Positions 51,305 through 59,638 of a stretch of DNA of 64,000 nt are shown here, piece by piece. A model generated the notes under the pieces. The model searched no databases. It had not been told where the DNA came from and saw only the letters and a list, made by a program, of their open reading frames with translations. Within the stretch, counting starts at the first letter, position 1, and each line of letters begins with the position of its first letter. Source of the DNA: Patescibacteria group bacterium (GTDB lineage Bacteria; Patescibacteria; ABY1; UBA10025; JAHIVO01); assembly GCA_028718605.1 (NCBI GenBank), contig JAQULM010000001.1:284785-348784 (forward strand), written 5' to 3'. A program made the translations under genes and the position numbers.

Positions 51305-51404
51305 TTGTCATCCTGAGCGGAACGAAGTGGAGCCGAAGGATCTCGCCTGCCATTCAACGCATAGAGATTCTTCCCCCGTCATTCGACGGGGTCAGAATGA
51401 CAAT
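51305..51404. repeat. REP-like palindromic element
   Basis: Ends TTGTCATCCTGA and TCAGAATGACAA form an inverted pair with one mismatch; inside lies the CCCCGTCATTCGACGGGG hairpin and GGATCTCGCCT. Resembles the catcctgag family found in many genomes. The 222-nt gap holds no gene. Confidence 0.6.
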
Positions 51405-51498
51405 AATAAGTAGTATATTTATTTATCAAAGGCGATAGTGCACCTATGACGCCAGTTCCTACGGCGCGTATAAACCCTGCCAAACGGCCGGTATAAAA

Positions 51499-52728
51499 CT
51501 ACAAGTATGCGTTATCCGCACCGAGAGGCCCGCTCCTGTCTGCGTCCGTATGGTATACGATGCGGGTGTGGGGCTTGGTCGTCCACTGTGCCAAGTCCTC
51601 CGTGACTGGCTCGGGCGGCCTATCCAACGCCTCGAGCTGCTGGTGCGCGACATCATCCATGCCGAAACCGCCCTCGTCCCTTTTTGGGTCAACTACCCTG
51701 CCAAACCTGCCGTACTTAATAAAATCCTCATAGTACCTCCGTATCCCGGAATCAAGGACATACACCTGGTCGTCGCCTGCCGCCATCTGGTCCTTGATGC
51801 GCTGATAATACTCCTTGATATGCCCGAGCGCCTTCTGCGTTGCGGGATCGCCGCCAACCGAATCGCGCTGCCACATATCCCGGTAGCCGTTGAGGGTACG
51901 GGTGACGGGAAAGACGTTGTTGATTTCATAGACCGCGCGGATGCATGCGAGCACGTCCTCGCGCGGCACTGCCCATGCTTTTTCCGGTGACGCTGTCTTG
52001 CGGACACCAGCGCGCCCCAGCATGAGGTGGTCGGCGACCGGCTTGCCCGCCGGTTCGCCCGTCGTGCGGTCGAAATCGAGCGGTGCCTGGTAGTATGGGA
52101 TTTCCTCCAGCGCTTCCTGCTTGTCGAGGAACAACCGCCCGCCGCCATGGTCTTTTTCAAAATTCCTCTCATTTGCCGGCACCACTTCCCCGACGAAGTA
52201 TTTGAGCGACTCCCCCCGCTGCTGTGCTCGGCTTTCTCCCCAGGAATAGAAATCAGCGTACAATTCCGGCGCGAGGCCGAGGCGCCGGCATGCCGGATCG
52301 ATGACGATGTAGTGGCCGAAACCAACGCTCCATCCCATCTTTTTTCCGTCTTCTGCCGTTGCCGGCGAGCTCGTCGCTTGCATACCGCCGATGACCTCGC
52401 CTGATTCGTTCTTCAGGACTTTCAGGTAAAAATCAAAGTTTCTTTCGCTTGCGTCCGTGCTGTTCTCGCGCATTGCGTTTTGCTGGGCTTCGAGGGTATC
52501 GACCTCATCCGGATCAAACGTTCTTTCTAGCAAACCGTGGAACTCGCGTGCTTCCGGGGATTCTGGATCCTTTATTTCTTCGAGAAAAAAACGCATCCCA
52601 TTCTCGCAGGTAATTTCCAGCCGCCCGTCCGGCAAAAGCTCACGGTTGCGGATTTTTCCCTCATTCTGGGAATGTATTTCCTCTGCAACTTCAGGTGCGT
52701 TCTGGCATGTTTCAACGCCCATAACCAA
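51499..52728 (-). CDS. GNAT-domain protein with long C-terminal region, unknown role
   Basis: 409 residues. The middle resembles a GNAT fold: GEVIGGMQATSS, GFGHYIVIDPACRRLGLAPE (acetyl-CoA loop), ESLKYFVGEVVPANERNFEK. An N-terminal charged segment (1-60) and a large C-terminal part (about 240-409) are unrecognised. It lies between rpe and tkt but no metabolic link is known. The first ATG has no Shine-Dalgarno; an ATG two codons later is equally possible. Confidence 0.7.
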   Translation of the reverse strand: MVMGVETCQNAPEVAEEIHSQNEGKIRNRELLPDGRLEITCENGMRFFLEEIKDPESPEAREFHGLLERTFDPDEVDTLEAQQNAMRENSTDASERNFDFYLKVLKNESGEVIGGMQATSSPATAEDGKKMGWSVGFGHYIVIDPACRRLGLAPELYADFYSWGESRAQQRGESLKYFVGEVVPANERNFEKDHGGGRLFLDKQEALEEIPYYQAPLDFDRTTGEPAGKPVADHLMLGRAGVRKTASPEKAWAVPREDVLACIRAVYEINNVFPVTRTLNGYRDMWQRDSVGGDPATQKALGHIKEYYQRIKDQMAAGDDQVYVLDSGIRRYYEDFIKYGRFGRVVDPKRDEGGFGMDDVAHQQLEALDRPPEPVTEDLAQWTTKPHTRIVYHTDADRSGPLGADNAYL

Positions 52729-52740
52729 TAAATAATATAT

Positions 52741-53373
52741 TTATGACGCCAGTTCCTGCAGCACACGCAGGTTCTGCCGCACGTCCCCGCCGCCGAATAT
52801 CGCCGAGCCGACGGTAATATTGAAAACGCCGACTTTCGCGATTTGCTCGATGGTTTCTTTGCTCGCGCCGCCGTCGAGTGCAACCAGGTGGTCCGGGTGC
52901 TGGTTGAGAAATTCGTTGATTTTTTCTAATACCTCCGGATGGAACGCCCTGCCCTGGGCTCCGGGCGTAACGCCCATAAAAAGCACATTGTCGATCGTCT
53001 CCGTATAATCCTCGATTGCGGCGAGCGGGGTTTCTGGATTGATCGCCAGCCCCGGCTCGATCTCCATCTGCTTGATCATGCTGATAAGGTCAGCAGGTTC
53101 AGGCACTGCCTCAATATGGAAATAGATTCGCTTCCACTGTTCTGGCTGGAAATACGGGAGCCATGCGGCAGGATCCATGACCATGAGGTGCGCTTCGAGC
53201 TTATACGGCGCAGTGAGCTGCCCTGCTTCGTCCGCGGTGATAGAAACCGTATCCACGAACTGTCCGTCCATGAAATCAACTTGCGCCAGGTCAACGAGGC
53301 CAGACAGCGCATTGATCTGCGACTGGGCCTTCAGCGCGTCGTTGGTGAGGATCGCCGGGACAATAACGCTCAT
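52741..53373 (-). CDS. rpe: Ribulose-phosphate 3-epimerase-like protein
   Basis: 210 residues, TIM barrel. VPAILTNDA, AQVDFMDGQF, KLEAHLMVMDP, MGVTPGAQGRAFHPE, HLVALDGGASKETI and GSAIFGGGD follow the RPE order. The first metal His (HVDVMDG) is replaced by Gln (QVDFMDG), while Asp, the second His and the last Asp remain. It interconverts ribulose- and xylulose-5-phosphate. It overlaps rpiB by 4 nt. Confidence 0.87.
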   Translation of the reverse strand: MSVIVPAILTNDALKAQSQINALSGLVDLAQVDFMDGQFVDTVSITADEAGQLTAPYKLEAHLMVMDPAAWLPYFQPEQWKRIYFHIEAVPEPADLISMIKQMEIEPGLAINPETPLAAIEDYTETIDNVLFMGVTPGAQGRAFHPEVLEKINEFLNQHPDHLVALDGGASKETIEQIAKVGVFNITVGSAIFGGGDVRQNLRVLQELAS

Positions 53374-53819
53374 ACGCTCCCCCGTTCAATTGCTTTAACT
53401 TTTTTCAAACGCCGCACCCGGCGCGACTGCCGATCAAACGGTTCCTTCAGCCACGCGCGCGCGATCTTGGCCGCCATCGGGTACGAAACAAAGCCCTGCC
53501 CGAGGCACAGGACGTTGGTGTCGTCGTGGATGCGCGATGAGCGCGCGTACGCCGGCGTCATCGCGACGATCGCACGCACGCCGTGCACCTTATTCGCCGC
53601 CATGCACATCCCCGCGCCGTTGTGGCACACCAAAATCCCCCTGCCGCCCGTGCGCGCCACTTTCAGCGCCACGCGTTTCGCGAAATCAGGGTAATCATCG
53701 ACCGGATCGAAAACGTCGTTCCCGAGGTCCTCAACAGGTATGCCAATCCGCTGAAAGTACTCGACGAGCTGCCCTTTCAGCTGGAATCCTGCATGATCGG
53801 CTCCGATAAAAACCTTCAT
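53370..53819 (-). CDS. rpiB: Ribose-5-phosphate isomerase B
   Basis: 149 residues. MKVFIGADHAGFQLKGQLVE, the active-site Cys in GILVCHNGAGMCMAANKVHG, RIHDDTNVLCLGQGFV. The ending is basic (RRVRRLKKVKAIERG). It interconverts ribose- and ribulose-5-phosphate. The stop and the rpe start overlap as ATGA. Confidence 0.94.
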   Translation of the reverse strand: MKVFIGADHAGFQLKGQLVEYFQRIGIPVEDLGNDVFDPVDDYPDFAKRVALKVARTGGRGILVCHNGAGMCMAANKVHGVRAIVAMTPAYARSSRIHDDTNVLCLGQGFVSYPMAAKIARAWLKEPFDRQSRRVRRLKKVKAIERGSV

Positions 53820-53900
53820 ACAGATAATAAATCAGTATCTCTTCCTGCATTCACTATACACGATATTCGGGGATATGAAAACTGCGCACAGCGTAAAATT

Positions 53901-54596
53901 CTACGCTCCTAAAACAAAGCGCTCAATGACTTTCGTTACTGACGGATGGCACACCGGGCTCGTCACCACCAATGCAATTTCGCGGATTTCAACCGTGCCG
54001 ATGGCAGTATCTTTTAACGAACGCACGGCTTCAAAAAACTGCGCGGACGGCTGCTGCGTGAACCGGCACACATTCACGTTCCCGAAAAAAACGTCCTCGG
54101 AGGCGTACTTCTTGTCGTCTGGCACCCCTGCCTGCTTGAGCGCCTGCCGCACGTCAAGCACCAAATCCCGCAGCATTTCATCCGAGTACCCGCGTATTGA
54201 GATACTCGTTGGCAGCTGAAAAAGGCCATGGAGTTCAATGCTGAAGGGCTGATGCTTCCGTGTGGCATGGTAGAATGCTTGCCGGGCATGCTCGACGTCG
54301 CGCCCGGAAAACGGCGGCGGATCTGCGGCAAGCCGCACGTTCCGGATCGTCATATGCAGCGAATCGAGAGGATAATAATACTGGCGGTTGTCTGCCTGCT
54401 GCAGTGGCGCGATGACTGACGTGCCAATGGCTTGACTAATGTCCGATGGGATAAAAACGAGGCCGGTCAGGCACCGGCGTGGGTCAGCGGCGAAGTCGCC
54501 CACCGGATCAATGAGCGTTGACGGCGCCCTGCCTTCCTTGAACCCCCGCTCCATGTCCTCGAAGAGCTCAAACTGGCGTTGCTGGTATGTTGTCAT
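53901..54596 (-). CDS. 2H phosphoesterase-like protein with one degenerate motif
   Basis: 231 residues. The first HxT motif is intact (SLHMTIRNVRLA). The second place, where HxTxxR is expected, reads GNVNVCRF, so His and Thr are lost. The family includes RNA 2'-5' ligase/phosphodiesterases. It overlaps the start of its upstream neighbour by 4 nt. It may be inactive or bind RNA without cleavage (inference). Confidence 0.65.
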   Translation of the reverse strand: MTTYQQRQFELFEDMERGFKEGRAPSTLIDPVGDFAADPRRCLTGLVFIPSDISQAIGTSVIAPLQQADNRQYYYPLDSLHMTIRNVRLAADPPPFSGRDVEHARQAFYHATRKHQPFSIELHGLFQLPTSISIRGYSDEMLRDLVLDVRQALKQAGVPDDKKYASEDVFFGNVNVCRFTQQPSAQFFEAVRSLKDTAIGTVEIREIALVVTSPVCHPSVTKVIERFVLGA

Positions 54597-55645
54597 CGCC
54601 TCCGGTAGCGTAAGTGGTCGTACCCGAACCGGACAAAATCCTTGAACGTCGTTTTCAGGAACTGGAAATTGTCAAACTCGGACTCGTACCCGACGAGCTC
54701 AGCAAAACCGACCCCTGAAACGCGCTTGCCTCCGACAGTTGCGTCAATATCCAGCGGCCCTTCCCAGTAATTAATCGTGCCAAACAGCATTTCCTGGCGC
54801 GGGACAAGCGCATGCGCTTCCATGGAAATTTTCTGGTCAGGAACTGTTATCTTCCACTGGAGCGGATACCGCGCTTTTGTTTTGGGGCTCTGCCAGTACG
54901 GCTTGAGTGGCTGCACGGCGAGCTTCGAACTGTGCGAAACATGGCCGTCGGGATGCACAATGCCCGCGAGGAGCGTTTTCCGGCCGGTTTTGCCATACTC
55001 GATGCACACGAGTTCCATTGAATTTTCCAGCTGTATGGAAAACCACGTCCACTTGTTCTTTTCGTACGGAACATTTGCCCACTGGTGGTCCATCCAGGAC
55101 TTGCCGATAACCGAAATCCAGCGGCCCCGCACGCGGATGCGCCCCTTGGTATGCAGATGGGTCAGCGAATAGTAATACGTCGACTTGCCGTCCGCGAGCC
55201 GGATGTAACCCTTGCCCCCTTCAAGGAGCGGCTTCTTTTTCGATTCCAGTTCCAGCTCAAGGTCCTCGGTTTTTATCCAGTACCGCCCGGGGCGGGTTTC
55301 CACCATCTCATGGTTCGTGTACCTGCTGGTTATCAGCGGATTCATATAATTAATAAACAGCAGCTTCTGCCGGAAACTGTCGTTGGATATCAGAGATACG
55401 TAATCAATATGCGGCGTGAACCGCTTTGCGCGCACGTCAGTAAGGAGCGAATGCGAAAAGTAATGCATGGCCACGGGCACCGCTTTGATAAAAGGAAAGT
55501 TGACCTTTTTTATATCCGCCCGAAACAGGCAATCCATGTACGCATACCGGTTGCCCTGGCGGTCCCATACGTTCCCGTTCCAGTACCACCATTCGATGGT
55601 ATGGTCGTGCACCTGCTCGTCTCGTGGAAATCGTACTGGCTTCAT
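54593..55645 (-). CDS. CrtC/AttH lipocalin-like protein
   Basis: 350 residues. HTIEWWYWNGNVWDRQGNRY near the start, YYSLTHLHTKGRIRVRGR, SWMDHQWAN, YWEGPLDIDATVGGKRVSG and GFAELVGYE are hallmarks of the CrtC/AttH (lipocalin_9) family, which includes carotenoid hydratases and secreted hydrolase-like proteins. No signal peptide is visible. The family role here is unknown. Structured DNA and tRNA-Pro lie upstream. Confidence 0.85.
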   Translation of the reverse strand: MKPVRFPRDEQVHDHTIEWWYWNGNVWDRQGNRYAYMDCLFRADIKKVNFPFIKAVPVAMHYFSHSLLTDVRAKRFTPHIDYVSLISNDSFRQKLLFINYMNPLITSRYTNHEMVETRPGRYWIKTEDLELELESKKKPLLEGGKGYIRLADGKSTYYYSLTHLHTKGRIRVRGRWISVIGKSWMDHQWANVPYEKNKWTWFSIQLENSMELVCIEYGKTGRKTLLAGIVHPDGHVSHSSKLAVQPLKPYWQSPKTKARYPLQWKITVPDQKISMEAHALVPRQEMLFGTINYWEGPLDIDATVGGKRVSGVGFAELVGYESEFDNFQFLKTTFKDFVRFGYDHLRYRRR

Positions 55646-55679
55646 ATCGCATTTTCAGTAAACTCAATCGGGGATATCG

Positions 55680-55756
55680 GCCCTGGACTTGCCCTATCAT
55701 TCGAGAGGGCATCCCATCGGATGATGGGATGAACCCACGGCCTCATGCTCCAGGGC
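55680..55756. repeat. Three-way-junction element with tRNA-Pro-like fragment (A4)
   Basis: Outer stem GCCCTGGA/TCCAGGGC encloses hairpins TGCCCT/AGAGGGCA and CATCCCATC-ggat-GATGGGATG. Bases 55730-55748 match tRNA-Pro 55860-55878 at 17 of 19 positions (TGAACCC-nn-GGCCTCATGC). A further GC-rich hairpin (GGGCACG..CGCCGTGCCC) follows to 55787. It lies between tRNA-Pro and the CrtC-like gene and could be a leader or repeat. Confidence 0.55.
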
Positions 55757-55843
55757 ACGTCGGCGGTTCCCGTGTCGCCGTGCCCGCGCTCGCGGCGCCT
55801 TGCATGTGTAATCCAACCACTTAACGTATTATCTAGCTTTGGG

Positions 55844-55917
55844 TCGGGGTGCCGGGACTTGAACCCGGGGCCTCATGCACCCCATGCATGCGCGCTAGCC
55901 AACTGCGCCACACCCCG
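55844..55917 (-). tRNA. tRNA-Pro (anticodon GGG)
   Basis: 74 nt. Acceptor CGGGGTG/CACCCCG with discriminator A, D arm GCGC/GCGC, anticodon stem CATGC/GCATG with loop ATGGGGT, T arm CCGGGTTCAAGTCCCGG. CCA is not encoded. The acceptor stem continues as an 11-bp perfect duplex beyond both mature ends. Confidence 0.95.
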
Positions 55918-55984
55918 ACCCAAAGCTACATTATTCCAAGGTATATACAGTATACCGATTTAAAAAAGTATGCACAAATGAATA

Positions 55985-56015
55985 AAGCCCCCGCTCGAGG
56001 TCGATACGGGGGCTT
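55985..56015 (-). terminator. Intrinsic terminator after the 75-residue protein
   Basis: Minus-strand AAGCCCCCG..CGGGGGCTT stem then TATTC. Confidence 0.8.
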
Positions 56016-56050
56016 ATGCTTGCAGGGAGAACCAGCTGAGGCGCTGGTGG

Positions 56051-56278
56051 TCATGCTTCCGGGTACGTAAGCGTGCACACTGCCTCGATGGTGATTTCGG
56101 GGCATCGCTCCAATACTAGCAGCGCGGCCTCCCGCGTTAAGCGCAGCTTCACTTCCTGCCACCCGTTGTGCGCGCTGAGCGTCCCGAGGACGCTTTCAGC
56201 GGCTCCGCCATCCATGTGCGTTTCAGCTGGCAACGGGCTGAATCCGGGGCAATTGTCCAACCCTAAACCTTGTTTCAT
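56051..56278 (-). CDS. 75-residue protein of unknown function
   Basis: Starts MKQGLGLDNCPGFSPLPAET after a perfect AAGGAGG 5-6 nt upstream, and ends EVKLRLTREAALLVLERCPE ITIEAVCTLTYPEA. Hydrophilic, two-part, with three cysteines, no signal peptide. It has its own terminator. No family recognised. Confidence 0.65.
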   Translation of the reverse strand: MKQGLGLDNCPGFSPLPAETHMDGGAAESVLGTLSAHNGWQEVKLRLTREAALLVLERCPEITIEAVCTLTYPEA

Positions 56279-56428
56279 ATGTCCTCCTTGTTTGACGAAC
56301 GTGAACGTTGTTTGTTTATGGTATTTCTTTTTTATTTGCGATCATGCAAAGCCTCGACTTCACGTCGGGCGAAGCATACCTATGAGGGAAAAAGAGCTGA
56401 TGAGAAAAAACCGAAGGTTTTGTCTCAT

Positions 56429-56455
56429 AAAAAAACCGAGCCGCTTGCCGGCTCG
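56429..56455 (-). terminator. Intrinsic terminator after the small membrane peptide
   Basis: Minus-strand CGAGCCG-gcaag-CGGCTCG then GTTTTTTT. A second imperfect hairpin (GAGACAAAACC..GGTTTTTTCTC) follows. Confidence 0.85.
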
Positions 56456-56487
56456 ACTGTATCCTTTTTAAAATCAACTATCCGATG

Positions 56488-56595
56488 CTACAGCCCAACC
56501 AACAAGCCGCTCACAATAATAATAATGCCAATAACAAGCACGGCGCCGATGACGGTGTAGAGTTCGCTTCGAGTTTTTGCTATGCTGTGCTCCAT
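56488..56595 (-). CDS. Possible 35-residue membrane peptide
   Basis: MEHSIAKTRSELYTVIGAVL followed by VIGIIIIVSGLLVGL and TAG: a polar start and one hydrophobic helix. It follows ndk by 54 nt and is followed by a strong terminator, but has no Shine-Dalgarno. Function unknown. Confidence 0.5.
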   Translation of the reverse strand: MEHSIAKTRSELYTVIGAVLVIGIIIIVSGLLVGL

Positions 56596-56649
56596 ATTTA
56601 AATTCAGTTTTCCCAAGTGTAGCACACGCGCTGCGGCTGTCAAATACTA

Positions 56650-57246
56650 CTAAAACATGATATCCTCATCGGCGCGCTTGTATGCATGGATTTCATTTTT
56701 CCTGAACCAGAGCTCCTCTTCAAATTTCGCTTCTTCGACATTCCCTGACGCATGAAGCATATTCCGGACCGTCCTGCCTTTGTTATTGGCGAGGATCGGC
56801 GAATCAAGTGAATAGTCACCGCGAATCGTACCCGGCACGGCAAACCGCGGCAATGTATGCCCTACCATCATCCGCACGTTATCGACGGCATGCAAACCCT
56901 GGAGGAGAATCGCGACGACCGGTCCCGAGCTCAGGAAATCCATATTCCACTTGCGGACCATTTTCCCGATTTCATACGGGTCTTTTGTCCCGAGCTCTTC
57001 GTTGGGATCCTTGCCGTATTCTGCGTAGGTCTTCAGCGTCTTGTTGCCGACAGCAGTGAGATAATCTTTGTTGTCGGAGTAATGCTTCGCAACCATATCA
57101 GCATTGACCCAGACCATTTTCATGGCAGCAATCTTCAAGCCGGCTTTTTCGAAACGTGCGATAATTTCCCCGATGAGGCCGCGCTTGACCGTATCTGGCT
57201 TGAGTAAAATGACCGATCGTTCATTTTGCGGTTCTGGTTTCGCCAT
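56650..57246 (-). CDS. ndk: Nucleoside diphosphate kinase with insertion
   Basis: 198 residues against about 140-150 usual. RSVILLKPDTVKRGLIGEII, FLSSGPVVAILLQGLHAVDN, GTIRGDYSLDS and the phospho-His in RNMLHASGNVEEA (His165) are intact. About 40 extra residues (roughly 60-100) lie between the start and the SGPV loop. It moves phosphate between nucleotides. It lies 4 nt after the response regulator. Confidence 0.93.
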   Translation of the reverse strand: MAKPEPQNERSVILLKPDTVKRGLIGEIIARFEKAGLKIAAMKMVWVNADMVAKHYSDNKDYLTAVGNKTLKTYAEYGKDPNEELGTKDPYEIGKMVRKWNMDFLSSGPVVAILLQGLHAVDNVRMMVGHTLPRFAVPGTIRGDYSLDSPILANNKGRTVRNMLHASGNVEEAKFEEELWFRKNEIHAYKRADEDIMF

Positions 57247-57250
57247 AGTA

Positions 57251-57685
57251 TTACTCTTTCTGCATTCGTTTGGTTAGGATATATTTCACTTTTTCCACAA
57301 TTTCAGCCGGTGTGTGGTTTGCCTTAATAAAATAATCATCCGCGCCGAGTTCCCTGCCCTTCTCGACGTCTTCTGACTGGCCGAGGTTGGTGAGGAGGAG
57401 GATGTGGGTATTCGACATATTCGGGTCGCTCTTCAGTTCCTTCAGGACGGCAAATCCGTCGAGCTTGGGCATGATGATATCGAGCAGTACGAGGTCAGGC
57501 TTCTCGCGCTTGGCGACTTCGAGGCCTTTTGCCCCGTCCTCGGCGCGCATGACCTGCAGCCCTTCCTTAGAAAACTTCGTGATATACATGTCAGCGAGCA
57601 TCTTGTCGTCCTCGACGAGAAGAATTTTCGACTGGAATTTGCTGTCTGTGATTCCGGCTAGTTGGGTTTTGGGGGCTGGTGTCAT
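57251..57685 (-). CDS. Single-domain response regulator
   Basis: 144 residues, receiver domain only. Acid pair VEDDK, phospho-Asp69 in DLVLLDIIMPKLDG, switch Thr in LLLTNLG, Lys in DDYFIKANHT. No output domain. It forms an operon with ndk driven by a strong promoter. No histidine kinase is nearby. Confidence 0.95.
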   Translation of the reverse strand: MTPAPKTQLAGITDSKFQSKILLVEDDKMLADMYITKFSKEGLQVMRAEDGAKGLEVAKREKPDLVLLDIIMPKLDGFAVLKELKSDPNMSNTHILLLTNLGQSEDVEKGRELGADDYFIKANHTPAEIVEKVKYILTKRMQKE

Positions 57686-57720
57686 ATGCGTGGCGTATTG
57701 ATAAGTATTGGTTACTTTGT

Positions 57721-57749
57721 ATTGTACCGAACGAAAATGCTCATGTCAA
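57721..57749 (-). promoter_or_regulatory. Promoter of response regulator-ndk operon (TTGACA-17-TACAAT)
   Basis: Consensus -35 and near-consensus -10 at 17-nt spacing; the -35 overlaps the gatA stop. Leader about 30 nt. Confidence 0.85.
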
Positions 57750-59215
57750 TTGAGCGGAGGGCGCTTCGTATGCCATTCAGTTGCCTGTTCATAGGCATAG
57801 GCAGCGCGGAGAAGCGCGGCTTCATCAAACGGTTTAGCTATAATCTGGAGCCCGACAGGCAATCCCTTGCTCAATCCGCACGGCAATGAAATCGCGCAAA
57901 TGCCCCCGATGTTCGCCGGCACCGTATAGATGTCTGATAAATACATAAGGAGCGGGTCGGTAAATTTTTCACCGAGCTTGAACGCTATGCTCGGGGATGT
58001 CGGCGTTACGAGGCAGTCAACTTCCTTGAATACTCCCTGGAATTCCTTCGCGATGAGCGCCCGCACTTTCTGCGCCTGCACATAGTAGCGGTCATGGTAC
58101 CCTGCGGAGAGCGCAAATGTGCCTAAGATAATGCGGCGCTTTACCTCATCGCCAAGCCCACGCGCCCTGGTTTTTTGGTACACCTCCATCAAGGTTTTAA
58201 CTGATGCTGTTTTATCATTCATTGCCGAATACCCGTACCGTATGCCGTCAAACCGGGCGAGATTTGTCGAAACTTCGGACGTGACAGTCAACTGGTACAC
58301 CGCGAGTGCGTATTTCGTCAACGGCAAGCTGACGTCCACAACAGCTGCGCCAAGTTCTTTCAGCTTTTCAATCGCCGCGCGCACCGCAGCCTCGATCTCG
58401 GGATCCATGCCCTCAATAAAATATTCCCGCGGCACGCCGATCTTCATGCCCTTAACCCCGCGCTTGAGGCTATCGATGGAAACCGGCACGGTATCGGCCG
58501 TTGTAGCGTCATGCGGATCCTTTCCGGCAATCGCATTCAATACCGATGCCGCATCCTCAACGGTTTTTGTAAGCGGCCCGATCTGGTCGAGCGATGACGT
58601 CATCGCCATCAAGCCGTACCGTGAAACGCTGCCGTACGTTGGTTTCAGCCCGACAGTGCCGCAGAACGACGCCGGTTGCCGGATCGAGCCGCCCGTGTCG
58701 GTGCCGAGCGCTCCGACGCACAAATCGGCGGCAACCGCTGCTGCAGAGCCGCCCGATGATCCGCCGGGCACGCGTGCCACGTCCCAGGGGTTCGCGGTCT
58801 TCGCAAACGCCGAATTCTCCGTGGATGAACCCATGGCAAATTCATCCAGGTTCGTTTTACCTAAGAATATTGCACCCGCATCCCGCAACTTTGTTATTAC
58901 TGCCGCGTCGTACGGAGCGACATACTTCTGGAGCGTCTTTGAGCCTGCTGTTGTCACGCTACCTTTCTGGCATATTAAATCTTTTATTGCAATTGGGATT
59001 CCGCAGAGTGGGCCTGCCGTGCCGTCCTGTATGCGCATGTCGGCTTCCCGAGCCTGGCGCAGAGCATTTTCGGCATCAACGCGCAGATACGCATGCAGGG
59101 TGGGATCATGCTTCTTGATGCGGGCGAGATAGAATTCCGTGAGTTCAACCGAAGACAGCTCCCGTGTCCGGAGCTTCTCCCTCGCTGCGGCAATGGTAAG
59201 ATTCTCATTCTTCAT
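57746..59215 (-). CDS. gatA: Asp/Glu-tRNA amidotransferase subunit A
   Basis: 489 residues. Amidase signature GGSSGGSAAAVAADLCVGAL, catalytic Lys in IPIAIKDLI, Ser in DTGGSIRQPASFCG, and LQIIAKPFDEAALLRAAYAY at the end. It releases ammonia from Gln for GatB. It overlaps gatC by 11 nt. gatB is not in the window. AsnRS is encoded, so the main role is probably Gln-tRNA formation. Confidence 0.97.
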   Translation of the reverse strand: MKNENLTIAAAREKLRTRELSSVELTEFYLARIKKHDPTLHAYLRVDAENALRQAREADMRIQDGTAGPLCGIPIAIKDLICQKGSVTTAGSKTLQKYVAPYDAAVITKLRDAGAIFLGKTNLDEFAMGSSTENSAFAKTANPWDVARVPGGSSGGSAAAVAADLCVGALGTDTGGSIRQPASFCGTVGLKPTYGSVSRYGLMAMTSSLDQIGPLTKTVEDAASVLNAIAGKDPHDATTADTVPVSIDSLKRGVKGMKIGVPREYFIEGMDPEIEAAVRAAIEKLKELGAAVVDVSLPLTKYALAVYQLTVTSEVSTNLARFDGIRYGYSAMNDKTASVKTLMEVYQKTRARGLGDEVKRRIILGTFALSAGYHDRYYVQAQKVRALIAKEFQGVFKEVDCLVTPTSPSIAFKLGEKFTDPLLMYLSDIYTVPANIGGICAISLPCGLSKGLPVGLQIIAKPFDEAALLRAAYAYEQATEWHTKRPPLN

Positions 59216-59510
59216 GCTTTTCGTCGCCCATAACTGGTTTTACTTTATTGAGCTTGCCGAACTGCGCCGGAAATTGATCAGTAGAAAGCGCAGTGTCCTC
59301 GATCTGGTCCATCTGGTCGTGGCGCAGTACATTCGAGGAGCGCGTATGGAATGGCACTTCCGAAACAGAGGAAGTGTCGACCTCCTGAATTTCCTTCACG
59401 TAGTCTAAAATAGAGGAAATTTGGTCGGCAAATAATTCCTTCTCCAGATCAGTGAGCTCAATCCGGGCAAGCGATGCAAGCTTCTCAATATCGCGTTCAT
59501 TCAGTTCCAT
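59205..59510 (-). CDS. gatC: Asp/Glu-tRNA amidotransferase subunit C
   Basis: 101 residues from MELNERDIEKLASLARIELT; six upstream codons overlap the promoter. It contains VDTSSVSEVPFHTRSSNVLR and the DQFPAQFGKLNKVKPVM end. It links GatA and GatB. The ATG lies only 8 nt after the -10, so the message may be leaderless. Confidence 0.93.
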   Translation of the reverse strand: MELNERDIEKLASLARIELTDLEKELFADQISSILDYVKEIQEVDTSSVSEVPFHTRSSNVLRHDQMDQIEDTALSTDQFPAQFGKLNKVKPVMGDEKHEE

Positions 59511-59518
59511 ACAGAAAA

Positions 59519-59548
59519 AGTATACCATTTATGCGGGAGTTTCAACAA
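59519..59548 (-). promoter_or_regulatory. Promoter of gatCA (TTGTTG-18-TATACT)
   Basis: Strong -10 TATACT with a weaker -35; TTGAAA at 15-nt spacing is an alternative. Transcription would begin at or within 2 nt of the gatC ATG. Confidence 0.6.
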
Positions 59549-59638
59549 ACGTAAACGGGCAGAATCCCCAATGCACGTTTTCCGCGCATTTGACACCAAA
59601 ATATTGAGTTGATACTATACGCCCTACCTGCAAAGAAA

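Noticed and set aside
58119..59132. Plus-strand open frame of 337 codons
   Set aside because: Antisense shadow of gatA; its Ser/Pro-rich translation has no family signature.
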